Shown here: positions 27,469 to 36,324 of the stretch, in pieces | How the letters are laid out: each line of letters begins with the position of its first letter | How positions within the stretch are numbered: the first letter of the stretch is position 1 | DNA from: Eikenella corrodens | GTDB taxonomy: Bacteria; Pseudomonadota; Gammaproteobacteria; Burkholderiales; Neisseriaceae | Assembly (NCBI RefSeq): GCF_003990355.1 | Contig: NZ_CP034670.1 | Location: forward strand, 1,116,001-1,180,000 | Length of the DNA stretch: 64,000 nt | Reading direction: 5' to 3' | The notes under the pieces: generated by a model | Told to the model about the DNA's origin: nothing | Databases searched by the model: none | The model's input: only the letters and a program-made list of their open reading frames with translations | Translations under genes and position numbers: made by a program

Positions 27469-27699
27469 GGGTACTCCTTATAGTGGCAGAGTTGGGCTAC
27501 CTGAAAAATAGGTAGGGCGATAAAGGCAGGCATGGATGCCCACAGGCTTTCAGGTAGCCTGAGAAATATAAACTGTATTGTATGGGCAGTAAGAATTTAT
27601 TTTCTTGCCTGTCTCATAGGCTACCTGAAATATCCCGGCTGCGTGACTGCCGGTATGTTCAGGTAGCCTTTTGCCAGATTGTGCAGGCGGTTTCCCGTT

Positions 27700-28275
27700 T
27701 CAAGGTGTGCCGCCGCTCCAATGGGGCAAATCGGGAATGCGGATGCCGAACAGGCCGAGGGCTCGGCCTACGCTGTGGGCGAGCAGTTCGTCTATGCTTT
27801 GCGGGCGCAGGTAGAGGGCGGGCACGGGCGGGAAGATGATGCCGCCCATTTCGGTGATGCGGCGCATATTGTCGAGGTGGGCGAGGTTGAGCGGGGTTTC
27901 GCGCGCCATCAGCACGAGGCGGCGGCGCTCTTTGAGGGTAACGTCGGCGGCGCGGGTGAGCAGGTTGTCGCCCAGGCCGTGGGCGATGGCGGCGAGGCTG
28001 CGCATGGAGCAGGGGGCCACCAGCATGCCGGCGGTTTCAAACGAGCCGCTGGCAATGGCGGCGCCGAGGTTGCGGACGGGGTGCACCACGTCTGCCAGCG
28101 CGGCAACATCTTCGATGCGGTGCGCGGTTTCGTGGCGGCAGGTGTGTTCCGCACCTTCGGAAATCACGAGGTGGGTTTCGATATCGGCTGCGTTTTGCAG
28201 CAGTTGCAGGGCTTTGTGGCCGTATTGGAAGCCGTCGGCGCCGCTGATGCCGAGGATGAGGCGTTGGGTGGGCAT
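27700..28275 (-). CDS. ubiX: Flavin prenyltransferase UbiX
   Basis: Makes prenylated FMN, the cofactor for UbiD-type decarboxylase in ubiquinone synthesis. 191 residues: N-terminal RLILGISGADGFQYGHKAL is the FMN/phosphate-binding loop, and VAPCSMRSLAAIAHGLGDNL and the RRLVLMARETPL block are diagnostic of the UbiX/Pad1 family. The ATG at 28275 opens directly on the domain. UbiD is not in this window. Confidence 0.93.
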   Translation of the reverse strand: MPTQRLILGISGADGFQYGHKALQLLQNAADIETHLVISEGAEHTCRHETAHRIEDVAALADVVHPVRNLGAAIASGSFETAGMLVAPCSMRSLAAIAHGLGDNLLTRAADVTLKERRRLVLMARETPLNLAHLDNMRRITEMGGIIFPPVPALYLRPQSIDELLAHSVGRALGLFGIRIPDLPHWSGGTP

Positions 28276-28458
28276 GATATTGGCTGGGGTTTGGGGTTTC
28301 AGGTAGCCTTTTAGACGGGCTACTTGAAAATTTTAGGGATAGGCGGAATAAACTGCCTGCATAGAGTGTCGGTGGGGAAGTGCTTTGGTTTCGCTGAAGC
28401 CCGGGCTTTCAGCTAGCCAAGATGGCCTGAGGCTACCTGAAACTCATAGCTGTTAGCT

Positions 28459-29205
28459 TCAACCTGCCTTCAGTACGCGCTGGCGGCGGGTTTCGGCCAG
28501 CACCATGCCGGTACTCACGGAAACGTTGAGGCTTTCCACCGTGCCGAGCATAGGGATGGACACCAACGCGTCGCAGTGTTCGCGGGTGAGGCGGCGCATG
28601 CCTTCGCCTTCGTTGCCCATCACCCAGGCCACGGCGGCGGGGATGTCGTAGTGGAACAGGTCGGCTTCGCCGCCCATGTCGGTGCCTACGATCCAGATGT
28701 CGCGCTCTTTGAGTTCGCGCAGGGTGCGGGTGAGGTTGGTGACGGCGATGTAGGGCACGGTTTCGGCGGCGCCGCAGGCCACTTTGCTCACGGTGGCGTT
28801 CAGGCCGACGCTGCGGTTTTTCGGCGTAATCACGGCATGCACGCCCATGGCGTCGGCCACGCGCAGGCAGGCGCCGAGGTTGTGCGGGTCGGTGATGCCG
28901 TCGAGGATGAGCAGCAGGGGCGGCTCGGTGAGGTTGTCGAGCACGTCGTCGAGGTGGACGTGATTGTGTGAAGCGTCGATAAAGCCGGCGATGCCTTGAT
29001 GGCGGGCGTGACGGCACAGGTTATCGAGGCGGGCGGCTTCCACGAAGTGAACGGGAATATTTTCCTGCGCGGCTTTTTCCAAAGCCTGCTGCATACGGGT
29101 ATCGTGGCGGCCGGACAGGGCGTAGAGCTCGGTGAGGCTTTTGGGGTTTTGCCACAGGCGGGCGTTGACGGCGTGGAAGCCGTAAATCAGTCGGCGGTTG
29201 GACAT
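28459..29205 (-). CDS. rlmB: 23S rRNA (guanosine-2251-2'-O)-methyltransferase
   Basis: SPOUT-family methyltransferase of 248 residues. It has an N-terminal substrate-binding domain (YGFHAVNARL), then the knotted SAM-binding domain with LILDGITDPHNLGACLRVAD, WVMGNEGEGMRRLT and IPMLGTVESLNVSVSTGMVL, the three TrmH/RlmB motifs. The ATG at 29205 follows a purine-poor leader, but it is the only one aligned with the family N-terminus. A DUS lies immediately after the stop. Confidence 0.95.
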   Translation of the reverse strand: MSNRRLIYGFHAVNARLWQNPKSLTELYALSGRHDTRMQQALEKAAQENIPVHFVEAARLDNLCRHARHQGIAGFIDASHNHVHLDDVLDNLTEPPLLLILDGITDPHNLGACLRVADAMGVHAVITPKNRSVGLNATVSKVACGAAETVPYIAVTNLTRTLRELKERDIWIVGTDMGGEADLFHYDIPAAVAWVMGNEGEGMRRLTREHCDALVSIPMLGTVESLNVSVSTGMVLAETRRQRVLKAG

Positions 29206-29225
29206 ATGGTTTGCTTTCGTGATAC

Positions 29226-29263
29226 AGGCTACCTGAAAAAGCGGATGCGGTTTCAGGTAGCCT
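29226..29263 (-). terminator. Inverted DUS pair between thiE and rlmB
   Basis: AGGCTACCTGAAA and TTTCAGGTAGCCT form a 13-bp stem with a 12-base loop downstream of thiE on the minus strand. Confidence 0.65.
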
Positions 29264-29328
29264 TTTGGATATTGGGATTTAATTTACGCGGCAGTTTGCG
29301 CTTGCGGATGGCCGCATGGTGCGCGGCC

Positions 29329-29949
29329 TTATTCCGGCCACAATTGCTGGAAGACGCGCACGGCGGCGGCGGGGTCGGGGGCGTGGGTGACGGCGTTGAC
29401 CACGGCCAGCGAGGATACGCCGGTGGCGAGCACGGCGGGCGCGTTTTCCAGCGTGATGCCGCCGATGGCCACGGTGGGGGTATTGCCGGCCTGCTGCACG
29501 TAGCGGCGCAGCTTGTCCAGCCCCTGCGGCTCGGTGGGCATGGCTTTGGTGTGGGTGGCAAACACGGCGCCGCAGGCCACGTAGCTGGGCTGCACGGCTA
29601 GTGCGCGGGCCATTTCGGCTTCGTCGTGGGTGCTCAGCCCCAAGCGGATGTCGGCGCGGGCGAGGGCGGCGAAGTCGGCGCTGTCCATGTCTTCTTGGCC
29701 GAGGTGCACGCCGTAGGCGCCTTCTTCGAGGGCGAGCTGCCAGTGGTCGTTGATAAAAAGTTGGCTGTGCGAGCTGCGGGTGGCGGCGATGGCGCGGCGG
29801 ATTTCCCGGCGCAGGGCTTCGCCGGTGAGGGTTTTGCTGCGCAGCTGCACGGTGTCTGCGCCGGCCTCGACCATGCGTGCCACCCAATCGGCATCGGGCA
29901 CGACGGCGTAGAATTTGAGGGGGCGGACGATGGGGGGAAAGGGTTGCAT
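29329..29949 (-). CDS. thiE: Thiamine phosphate synthase
   Basis: Joins the pyrimidine and thiazole phosphates to give thiamine monophosphate. 206 residues as a TIM barrel: VQLRSKTLTGE (pyrophosphate site), LFINDHWQLALEEGAYGVHL with GQEDM, LSTHDEAEMARAL and VAIGGITLENAP are standard ThiE blocks. The ATG at 29949 is used. The open frame continues to 30084, but it crosses a DUS-like sequence (read as RLPEKSF) and lacks family similarity. No thiamine riboswitch was recognised upstream. Confidence 0.92.
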   Translation of the reverse strand: MQPFPPIVRPLKFYAVVPDADWVARMVEAGADTVQLRSKTLTGEALRREIRRAIAATRSSHSQLFINDHWQLALEEGAYGVHLGQEDMDSADFAALARADIRLGLSTHDEAEMARALAVQPSYVACGAVFATHTKAMPTEPQGLDKLRRYVQQAGNTPTVAIGGITLENAPAVLATGVSSLAVVNAVTHAPDPAAAVRVFQQLWPE

Positions 29950-30152
29950 AGCGGGCTGCCTGCGGGTGGTTGCGGGGTGGCTATTATAGCGCAGCCGCCG
30001 GCGGGACGGATGGCGGAAGTGGCTGCGACGGCCTTCGGGCGTGAAGGCTGCTTGAAAGCCAAAACTTTTTTCAGGCAGCCTCATCCGGATGGCGGATTGG
30101 AATCAGGTTGGAACAAGGTGGTACAGAAGTTCGGCAAGACAGGGCAACGTGG

Positions 30153-30256
30153 TATAGTGAATTAACAAAAACCAGTACGGTGTTGGCTCGCCTTGCCGTA
30201 ACGTGTGTACTGTCTGCGGCTCGCCGCCTTGTCCTGATTTTTGTTAACCCTCTATA
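30153..30256. mobile_element. Correia-type miniature element, copy 6 (104 bp)
   Basis: TATAGTGAATTAACAAAAAC at the left and GTTAACCCTCTATA at the right (two changes in the right end). It lies between thiE and folE2. Confidence 0.88.
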
Positions 30257-30306
30257 ACGTTCTTATTATAGTCGCTATATTTTGGCTATAGCCAGGCAAT
30301 AGAAAT

Positions 30307-30329
30307 GCTACCTGAACATTTCAGGTAGC
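30307..30329 (-). terminator. Inverted DUS pair after folE2
   Basis: GCTACCTGAA and TTCAGGTAGC are separated by three bases, 23 bp beyond the folE2 stop. Confidence 0.6.
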
Positions 30330-30352
30330 CCTTTATTTGCTGCGAATGCGGC

Positions 30353-31135
30353 TTAGGGATGTTCGATCAGCGCATAGGCCGAATGGTTGTGGATGCTTTC
30401 GAAGTTTTCGCTTTCCACGCTGAAGCGGTCGATGCGCGGGTCGTTTTTCAGCGCCACGGCGATGTCGCGCACCATGTCTTCCACGAATTTGGGGTTTTCG
30501 TAGGCGTGTTCGGTAACGTATTTTTCGTCGGGGCGTTTGAGCAGGCCGTAGAGCTGGCAGGAGGCTTTGTTTTCCACCAAATCGATGATTTCTTCAATGG
30601 AGACTTCCTGTTTGTGGCAGGTGAGGGTAACGGTAACGTGCGAGCGCTGGTTGTGCGCGCCGTATTGCGAAATTTCCTTGGAGCAGGGGCACAGGCTGGT
30701 AACCGGGGCCAATACTTTGATTTGGTGGCTGTATTCTCCGTTTGCCGACACTTCGCCCTGCCAGGTGACGGCGTAGTCGAGAAACGAGGTGATGCCGCTC
30801 ACGGGGGCGGCCTTTTTGCGGAAGAATGGAAAGCTGATATGGATGCGGCCTGCTTGGGCATCGAGCCGCTCCAGCATATCGAGCGTGAGCCGGTGCAGGC
30901 TGGTGAAATCGAGCACCAGGTGCTGCCGCTCTTCCATCAGCGCCACAAAGCGCGACATATGCGTGCCTTTTTGCGAGGCGGGCAGGGCAACGGTCATGCC
31001 GATGCGGGCGATGGTGTGCTGCACGCCTTCTGCGCTCTGGATTTGCAGCGGGAAGTGCAGGTCTTTGATGCCCACTTGGTTGATGGGCATATTGCGTTGG
31101 TCGGGGCTGCTTTGCACGTCGGCAATGGCATTCAT
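30353..31135 (-). CDS. folE2: GTP cyclohydrolase FolE2 (type IB)
   Basis: Converts GTP to dihydroneopterin triphosphate, the first step of folate synthesis, and works with metals other than zinc. 260 residues; diagnostic COG1469 blocks are DVQSSPDQRNMPINQVGIKD near the N-terminus, SFPFFRKKAAPVSGI, VTSLCPCSKEISQYGAHNQR and VEDMVRDIA. The ATG at 31135 gives the usual family length. Neisseria species also use FolE2 rather than FolE. Confidence 0.94.
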   Translation of the reverse strand: MNAIADVQSSPDQRNMPINQVGIKDLHFPLQIQSAEGVQHTIARIGMTVALPASQKGTHMSRFVALMEERQHLVLDFTSLHRLTLDMLERLDAQAGRIHISFPFFRKKAAPVSGITSFLDYAVTWQGEVSANGEYSHQIKVLAPVTSLCPCSKEISQYGAHNQRSHVTVTLTCHKQEVSIEEIIDLVENKASCQLYGLLKRPDEKYVTEHAYENPKFVEDMVRDIAVALKNDPRIDRFSVESENFESIHNHSAYALIEHP

Positions 31136-31368
31136 CCGTGGTTTCCTTATCGGGTGTGTGTGGCGGCGGGTTAAGGTGGCGAAGTATAGCCCTGCCGCTG
31201 CCGCCGGGCAATTGCGAGTTTATAGCGCAGATTTATGGCCGCGATTTTGCCGCCCGTTCCGGCGGCGGGTGTTGCCTGCGCTTTTGGTTTATCATATTGC
31301 TTTATCTGCATACTGCCGCGAACATCCGCGCAGCCGGAAACCCCAACACCCGCATAAAGGAGGCACCC

Positions 31369-31587
31369 ATGCCACAACCGCAACTGACTAAACTACACCG
31401 TTCCTACCAACACCGCATGATTGCCGGCGTGATGGGCGGCATTGCCGAATATTTCGGCTGGTCGCCCACGGTGACGCGCATCCTGTTCGTCATCATTTCC
31501 TGCTGCAGCGTGGCCGTGCCGGGCATCATTATTTACCTTATCCTGTGGATTCTCATGCCCAACGCCACACCCGATTCCTACCGCTAA
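31369..31587 (+). CDS. Small PspC-domain membrane protein
   Basis: 72 residues. An excellent ribosome site AAAGGAGG lies 5 bp before the ATG at 31369. The sequence RMIAGVMGGIAEYFGWSPT followed by a hydrophobic helix (TRILFVIISCCSVAVPGIII and YLILWILMP) is the standard PspC fold, a stand-alone stress-response type membrane protein. Its partner in this genome is unknown. Confidence 0.9.
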   Translation: MPQPQLTKLHRSYQHRMIAGVMGGIAEYFGWSPTVTRILFVIISCCSVAVPGIIIYLILWILMPNATPDSYR

Positions 31588-31625
31588 CCCATTTCAGGTA
31601 GCCCGACCCCCGTAAGGAAAGCCCG

Positions 31626-31889
31626 ATGAAACACATTGCCCTAGTTTTAACCGCCAGCCTGCTGCTCGCCGCCTGCCAAAGCACCGGCACGGTAGCCGAA
31701 CAGCAAAACGCCGTTTTCCATCCCTTAACCCAAGGCGAAAATAGCCCCGAAGAATTTGCGCGGCACTGCGCCGCCGAACAAGGCACGTTGGGCGTGGTGC
31801 AGGCTGTCGAACACCGCCATGCCTACACGCTGGTCTGCCGCAGCGCCGACGGAACGCTGGCCTACGGCTACGGCATCGGACGCAGATAA
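31626..31889 (+). CDS. Small lipoprotein, unrecognised
   Basis: 87 residues with signal peptide MKHIALVLTASLLLAAC (lipobox LLAAC, Cys17). The mature part carries two further cysteines (RHCAAE and LVCRSAD), probably a disulfide, and ends in a Gly/Tyr-rich stretch. The ATG follows GTAAGGAAAGCCCG. It lies between the pspC-domain gene and gshB, possibly co-transcribed. Function unknown. Confidence 0.78.
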   Translation: MKHIALVLTASLLLAACQSTGTVAEQQNAVFHPLTQGENSPEEFARHCAAEQGTLGVVQAVEHRHAYTLVCRSADGTLAYGYGIGRR

Positions 31890-31941
31890 TTCAGGTAGCC
31901 CGAACCCCCGCCAACTAACAATTCCACACCAAGGACACCCC

Positions 31942-32895
31942 ATGAACATCCTCTTCATCGCCGACCCGTTGGCCACCTTCAAAACCTACAAAGACACCAC
32001 CTACGCCATGATGCGCGAAGCCGCCAAGCGCGAGCACAAATTGCACCACGCCCTTGCCGGCGAACTCTCCGTGCAAAACGGCAAAGTAGTGGCCCAAGCC
32101 GCGCCGTTCCAATTTATCGGCGCAAAAGACGACCACGACCACGAATGGTTCAAACCGCAGGACAAAGTGCAGGCTGCCTTAACCGAGTTCGACGCCGTGA
32201 TTATGCGCACCGACCCCCCGTTCGATATGCAATATTTATACAGCACCCAGCTGCTCACCCTAGCCGAACAGCAGGGCGCAAAAGTGTTCAACAGCGGGCA
32301 GGCCATGCGCGACTTCAACGAAAAACTCGCCATTTTGAATTTCGCCCGATTCACCGCGCCCACCCTCGTTTCCACCCGCGCCGCCGACGTGCGCGCCTTT
32401 CTAGCCGAACACGGCGACATCATCGTCAAACCGCTCGACGGCATGGGCGGCATGGGCATTTTCCGCCTCACCGAACGCGACCCGAACATCGGCAGCATCC
32501 TCGAAACCCTGATGCGGCTGGACACACGCACCATCATGGCGCAACGCTACATCCCCGAAATCGTGCACGGCGACAAACGCATCCTCGTGATTGACGGCGA
32601 AGTCGTGCCCTTTGCCCTTGCCCGCATCCCACAGCAGGGCGAAACGCGCGGCAATCTGGCCGCAGGCGGGCGCGGCGTGGCGCAGGAATTGAGCGCGCGC
32701 GACCGCGAAATCGCCGAAACCCTCGCCCCCGAACTGAAACGGCGCGGCATTTTGCTGGCCGGCTTGGACGTGATTGGCAGCCATCTAACCGAAGTGAACG
32801 TGACCAGCCCCACCGGTTTCCAAGAAATCACCAAGCAGAAAGGCTTTGATGTGGCCGCCAAATTCATCGACGCAGTGGAGCGCAACGCGGCGTAG
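31942..32895 (+). CDS. gshB: Glutathione synthase
   Basis: ATP-grasp ligase adding glycine to gamma-glutamylcysteine. 317 residues, matching the E. coli length. Motifs: VIMRTDPPFDMQYLYSTQLL, IVKPLDGMGGMGIFR (ATP-grasp loop), PEIVHGDKRILVIDGEVVP and LAGLDVIGSHLTEVNVTSPT. The ATG at 31942 follows CCAAGGACACCCC. The open frame upstream from 31756 overlaps the lipoprotein gene and is not used. Confidence 0.95.
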   Translation: MNILFIADPLATFKTYKDTTYAMMREAAKREHKLHHALAGELSVQNGKVVAQAAPFQFIGAKDDHDHEWFKPQDKVQAALTEFDAVIMRTDPPFDMQYLYSTQLLTLAEQQGAKVFNSGQAMRDFNEKLAILNFARFTAPTLVSTRAADVRAFLAEHGDIIVKPLDGMGGMGIFRLTERDPNIGSILETLMRLDTRTIMAQRYIPEIVHGDKRILVIDGEVVPFALARIPQQGETRGNLAAGGRGVAQELSARDREIAETLAPELKRRGILLAGLDVIGSHLTEVNVTSPTGFQEITKQKGFDVAAKFIDAVERNAA

Positions 32896-32939
32896 TTTTC
32901 AGGTAGCCTTAGCTGGTTTGACCAAAGGCTACCTGAAAA
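32896..32939 (+). terminator. Inverted DUS pair after gshB
   Basis: TTTTCAGGTAGCCTT and AAGGCTACCTGAAAA form a perfect 15-bp stem starting one base after the gshB stop. Confidence 0.75.
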
Positions 32940-32981
32940 ACCGAAACCCATCCCCACACACCCACACAGGGAATCACCACT

Positions 32982-33344
32982 ATGAAACCCGGCAAACGCG
33001 GCCTTGCGCGCCTGATCGCCGCCGCCCAATACTCCCGCGACGGCATCGCCGCCGCTTATCGCAACGAAGCCGCCTTTCGCCAGCTGGTGTGGCTGCACGC
33101 CGTGCTGCTGCCCCTGGCGTGTTGTTTCGATTTCGATACGCCTGTGCGCATGCTGCTGGTGGGCGCGTCGCTGCTCTCGCTGATTGTGGAGCTGTTCAAC
33201 ACCGCCATCGAAGCCGTGGTAGACAGGATTTCCGAAGAGCTGCACCCGCTCTCCAAAATCGCCAAAGATGCCGGCTCCGCCGCGCAACTGGTGGCGCTGT
33301 TGCTCGTTGGCATTTTTTGGCTGATGGCCTTCAACACCCTGTAG
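32982..33344 (+). CDS. dgkA: Diacylglycerol kinase
   Basis: Small trimeric inner-membrane kinase that recycles diacylglycerol from envelope synthesis. 120 residues with three transmembrane segments. The signature region IVELFNTAIEAVVDRISEEL then HPLSKIAKDAGSAAQLVAL contains the catalytic glutamates and the Mg-ATP-binding residues. The N-terminal RDGIAAAYRNEAAFRQ is also typical. An AGGGA lies ahead of the ATG at 32982. Confidence 0.95.
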   Translation: MKPGKRGLARLIAAAQYSRDGIAAAYRNEAAFRQLVWLHAVLLPLACCFDFDTPVRMLLVGASLLSLIVELFNTAIEAVVDRISEELHPLSKIAKDAGSAAQLVALLLVGIFWLMAFNTL

Positions 33345-33374
33345 TCCAACCCCGTTTGATAGAAAGGAAAGCAT

Positions 33375-33845
33375 ATGAAGCTTAAGCAAATCGTTATCCT
33401 CTCCGGCCTGCTCTTGGCCGCAGCCGCCCAGGCAGAAGTGCGCGCCAGCCGGGCTTGGGCGCGGTTTACCGTGCCCGGCATGAATTCCGGCGGCGTGTTT
33501 ATGCAGCTGGAAAACGGCAGCCCCGCCGATACGCTGATCGGCGGCAGCAGCCCCGTGGCCGAAAGCGTGGAAATCCACGAACACGTGATGGCCGGCGGCA
33601 ATATGCGCATGCAGGCCATGCCGCAAGGCTTGCCGCTGCCCGCCAACGAGCGCACCGAGCTCAAGCCAGGCGGCTACCACGTGATGCTGATCGGCCTCAA
33701 ACAGCCTCTCGCCGCTGGCAGCCGTTTCCCGCTCACGCTGAAATTCCGCCATGCCCCCGAGCAAACCGTGCAGGTGGAAGTGAAAAGCCCGAGTGATGAA
33801 GCGGGCGGCGGGCAGCACCACCATCATCACCATCACTCGCATTAG
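33375..33845 (+). CDS. Periplasmic copper chaperone PCuAC (DUF461)
   Basis: Delivers Cu(I) to the CuA or CuB centres of terminal oxidases. 156 residues: signal peptide (about 1-19, LLLAAAAQA), then the core. The copper motif H(M)x10Mx21HxM is visible as EIHEHVMAGGNMRMQAM, with HVM in GGYHVMLIG. The C-terminus ends in a run of seven histidines plus HSH, an extra metal-binding tail. AAAGGAAAGCAT precedes the ATG at 33375. Confidence 0.9.
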   Translation: MKLKQIVILSGLLLAAAAQAEVRASRAWARFTVPGMNSGGVFMQLENGSPADTLIGGSSPVAESVEIHEHVMAGGNMRMQAMPQGLPLPANERTELKPGGYHVMLIGLKQPLAAGSRFPLTLKFRHAPEQTVQVEVKSPSDEAGGGQHHHHHHHSH

Positions 33846-33854
33846 CGGATAAGA

Positions 33855-33894
33855 TTTCAGGTAGCCTCTTGGTTGGGACGGAGGCTACCTGAAA
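33855..33894 (+). terminator. Inverted DUS pair after the PCuAC gene
   Basis: TTTCAGGTAGCCTC and GAGGCTACCTGAAA form a 14-bp stem with a 12-base loop. The sequence immediately after it (GGGCTGTTT) recurs after the equivalent hairpin at 34723, marking the unit duplicated below. Confidence 0.7.
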
Positions 33895-33935
33895 ATAGAT
33901 TGGGCTGTTTTTCAGAAGAAGGCTGGGGGGGATTG

Positions 33936-34635
33936 ATGGATAATAAAATTGTCCGGTTTTTAACAGCTTTGTTTATAACGGCAATAATTGTTTATGTGTC
34001 TATCTATATTTTGATGTGGCCGGCAGTGATGCTGATATTTATGTTGGGGGATGGGGCTGTTCCGCTGCTGGTCTGTGGTTGGATTGTACTGATGTGCTTG
34101 GTATTCTTTGGCATGTTGAAAGTTACGGGAGAAGGCCCTTCTCCCGTACAGGAGCAAGATAAAATCGCATATCAACAGCGCCGAACCAATATGCCGCCGC
34201 CCGAGCCGCCTGCCACCGACCTTTACAATTTCCAATTGCTAAGCAGTAGCTACCACATGCTGCAATGGCTGGCAGACACGCCCTACCAACATATTTGCCA
34301 GAACATCGAACAGCTGCTGCGCCAGCAAAGGCCAGACAGCCGCCTGCTCGATATTGCCGCCACTTCCATGCCGCAATGGCAAACTGTGGAGGTGCGGGAA
34401 GAAGAAAACGGTGAAACCGCCGCCGTCAGCCGCACCGGCATGGCGTTTGAATTTGTGCTGCATGTGTCCGGCAACGGCCAAACCCGCAAGCTCACCGGCG
34501 TATACACCTGGGCAGGCAGCCGCCTAAACTCGCCCGCCTGCCGAGCAGCGCCAGCGAGTCTGGCTCGATCTTAACGGCACGCTGGCCGAATTCGGTGGCG
34601 GCCGGATGGCCGAGCGGCTCAATGAGGCAGGTTAA
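33936..34635 (+). pseudogene. Tandem paralogue A: unrecognised membrane protein, frameshifted near its C-terminus
   Basis: The N-terminal region (MDNKIVRFLTALFITAI and following) has two hydrophobic segments. After a basic, Gln-rich linker comes a soluble domain with SYHMLQWLADTPYQHICQNI, LDIAATSMPQWQTVEVREEE and RTGMAFEFVLHVSGNG. In paralogue B the frame continues RPPAEQRQRIWLDLNGTLAD. Here one extra base near 34529-34545 (AAACTCGCCC versus AAACCGCCC) gives SPACRAAPASLARS and an early stop at 34574, while the intact frame would run to 34635. The last 30 or so residues are thus replaced. Function unknown; the product may still be made. Confidence 0.75.
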
Positions 34636-34722
34636 GCGCTTGGCCGTATCCCATTATTTTTATTGCGCCGAAACATCGTTTTAGCTTCGCAGAGACTCAG
34701 CTTCGGCTGCGCCGAAACATCG

Positions 34723-34762
34723 TTTTCAGGTAGCCTCTTGGCGGGTGGAGGCTACCTGAAAA
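34723..34762 (+). terminator. Inverted DUS pair between the paralogues
   Basis: TTTTCAGGTAGCCTC and GAGGCTACCTGAAAA form a 15-bp stem with a 10-base loop, downstream of paralogue A. Confidence 0.7.
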
Positions 34763-34799
34763 AAGATAGGGCTGTTTGCAAAAGATGATTGGAAGATTG

Positions 34800-35528
34800 A
34801 TGATTAATAAATTTGTTTGTTTCCTAGCTGCCCTGTTTATAACGGTTGTGCTGATGTATATAGCCGGTCTCCTTTTGGGAGAGTGGCTATATATCTTAGT
34901 GTTCTTGCTTTTCCTTGGTCCGGACGGGTTTTTTTGGGGAGTTGCTATCCTGATTGTGACTGGCGGTTTTATATTTGCCTGTGTGTTCGGCATGCTGGGC
35001 GGCTGGAGAAAAACACAGAATCAAAGACGGGAAGCGATCATGTGCCAACAACGCCAAACCGATATACAGTCTTCCGAGCCGCCCACCACCAACCTTTATG
35101 ATTTCCAGCTGCTAGGCAGCTCCTATTCCATGCTGCAATGTCTGGACTACACGCCCTACCAACACATTTGCCGAAACATCGAACAGCTGTTGCACCAAAA
35201 AATGGCCGACAGCCGCCTGCTCGATATTGCCGCCACTTCCATGCCGCAATGGCAAACCGTGGAGGTGCGGGAAGAAGAAAACGGCGAAACTGTCGCCGCC
35301 AGCCGTACCGGCATGGCGTTTGAATTTGTGCTGCATGTGTCCGGCAACGGCCAAACCCACAAACTCACCGGCGTATACACCTGGGCAGGCAGCCGCCTAA
35401 ACCGCCCGCCCGCCGAGCAGCGCCAGCGAATCTGGCTCGATCTCAACGGCACGCTGGCCGATTTCGGCGGCAGCCGGATGGCCGAGCGGCTGAAGGCAGC
35501 GAATCAGAGCAGCCTAAAGGCTACCTGA
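34800..35528 (+). CDS. Tandem paralogue B: unrecognised membrane protein
   Basis: 242 residues from the ATG at 34800 (TTGGAAGATTG upstream). Two or three membrane segments lie in the first 75 residues, then a charged linker, then the domain shared with paralogue A (SYSMLQCLDYTPYQHICRNI onward). From about residue 110 the two copies are nearly identical at DNA level, while the membrane segments differ strongly. This suggests gene conversion of the soluble domain or selection on the membrane part. I do not recognise the family. The tail (WLDLNGTLADFGGSRMAERL) appears intact. Confidence 0.75.
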   Translation: MINKFVCFLAALFITVVLMYIAGLLLGEWLYILVFLLFLGPDGFFWGVAILIVTGGFIFACVFGMLGGWRKTQNQRREAIMCQQRQTDIQSSEPPTTNLYDFQLLGSSYSMLQCLDYTPYQHICRNIEQLLHQKMADSRLLDIAATSMPQWQTVEVREEENGETVAASRTGMAFEFVLHVSGNGQTHKLTGVYTWAGSRLNRPPAEQRQRIWLDLNGTLADFGGSRMAERLKAANQSSLKAT

Positions 35529-35763
35529 AAACAATAGGCGGGATTAAACCCGCTGCCTTCCCGTTATGAGGGGGCAGTGTGAATTAAGCAGGCCGGGCAG
35601 CGTTGCCACGCTATTTGTTCGGCCTTGTGCCGGCATGCCAAAGCTGAAGGCTACCTGAAAATCGGGAAAAGAAGCGCCAACCGGTTTTGCCGTATCCGGG
35701 CCGGCTTTGCCGTTATCAGATTTTCAGGTAGCCTTCGCAGTTTGATGAGAAAAGGAGTTTCCC

Positions 35764-36324
35764 ATGAGCAATATCCGCCCTTATTTGGCCGCCATGCCGC
35801 AGGTGCATGGCAGCTGTTACCTTGATCCGCTGTGTTTGGTGGCGGGGGACGTGGTGCTGGCAGAGAAAGTGTCGGTGTGGCCGTTTGCTGTGTTGCGCGG
35901 GGATGTGAACAGCATCCGCGTGGGAAAACGCAGCAATATTCAAGATCATGTGATGCTGCATGTGAGCCACAAAACAGACGGCAAGCCGGAAGGTTCGCCG
36001 CTGCTTATCGGCGAGGATTGCACCATCGGCCACCATGCCACGCTGCACGGCTGCACCGTGGGCAACCGCGTGTTGGTGGGGATGGGCAGCATCGTGCTGG
36101 ATGACGCGTTGCTTGAAGACGATGTGATGATTGGGGCGGGCAGCCTGGTGCCGCCGCGCAAACGGCTGGAAAGCGGCTATTTGTATGTGGGCTCGCCGGT
36201 GAAGCAGGTGCGGCGGCTTATGGCGGAGGAGCTGGCGTTTCTGCCTTATTCTGCGGCGCATTATGTGCGGGTGGCGGAAGGGCATAGGGCTGCGTTGGGG
36301 GGGGTGATTCTTATAGCGGGCTAA
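35764..36324 (+). CDS. Gamma-class carbonic anhydrase family protein (YrdA-like)
   Basis: Left-handed beta-helix trimer of the hexapeptide-repeat family, 186 residues. Family blocks: VWPFAVLRGDVNSIRVGKRS, NIQDHVMLHVSH, and GHHATLHGCTVGNRVLVGMG with the metal histidines (His in HVSH, and GHHATLH). Many YrdA-type members have weak or no carbonic anhydrase activity, so the role is inferred. AAAGGAGTTTCCC precedes the ATG at 35764. Confidence 0.9.
   Translation: MSNIRPYLAAMPQVHGSCYLDPLCLVAGDVVLAEKVSVWPFAVLRGDVNSIRVGKRSNIQDHVMLHVSHKTDGKPEGSPLLIGEDCTIGHHATLHGCTVGNRVLVGMGSIVLDDALLEDDVMIGAGSLVPPRKRLESGYLYVGSPVKQVRRLMAEELAFLPYSAAHYVRVAEGHRAALGGVILIAG

Noticed and set aside
29949..30152. Possible thiamine (TPP) riboswitch upstream of thiE
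   Set aside because: The conserved TPP aptamer blocks could not be found on the minus strand in this interval.
33841..33900. Inverted DUS pairs as possible small-RNA or riboswitch structures
   Set aside because: The stems are simply two uptake sequences facing each other at gene ends; termination explains them and no conserved aptamer features were seen.
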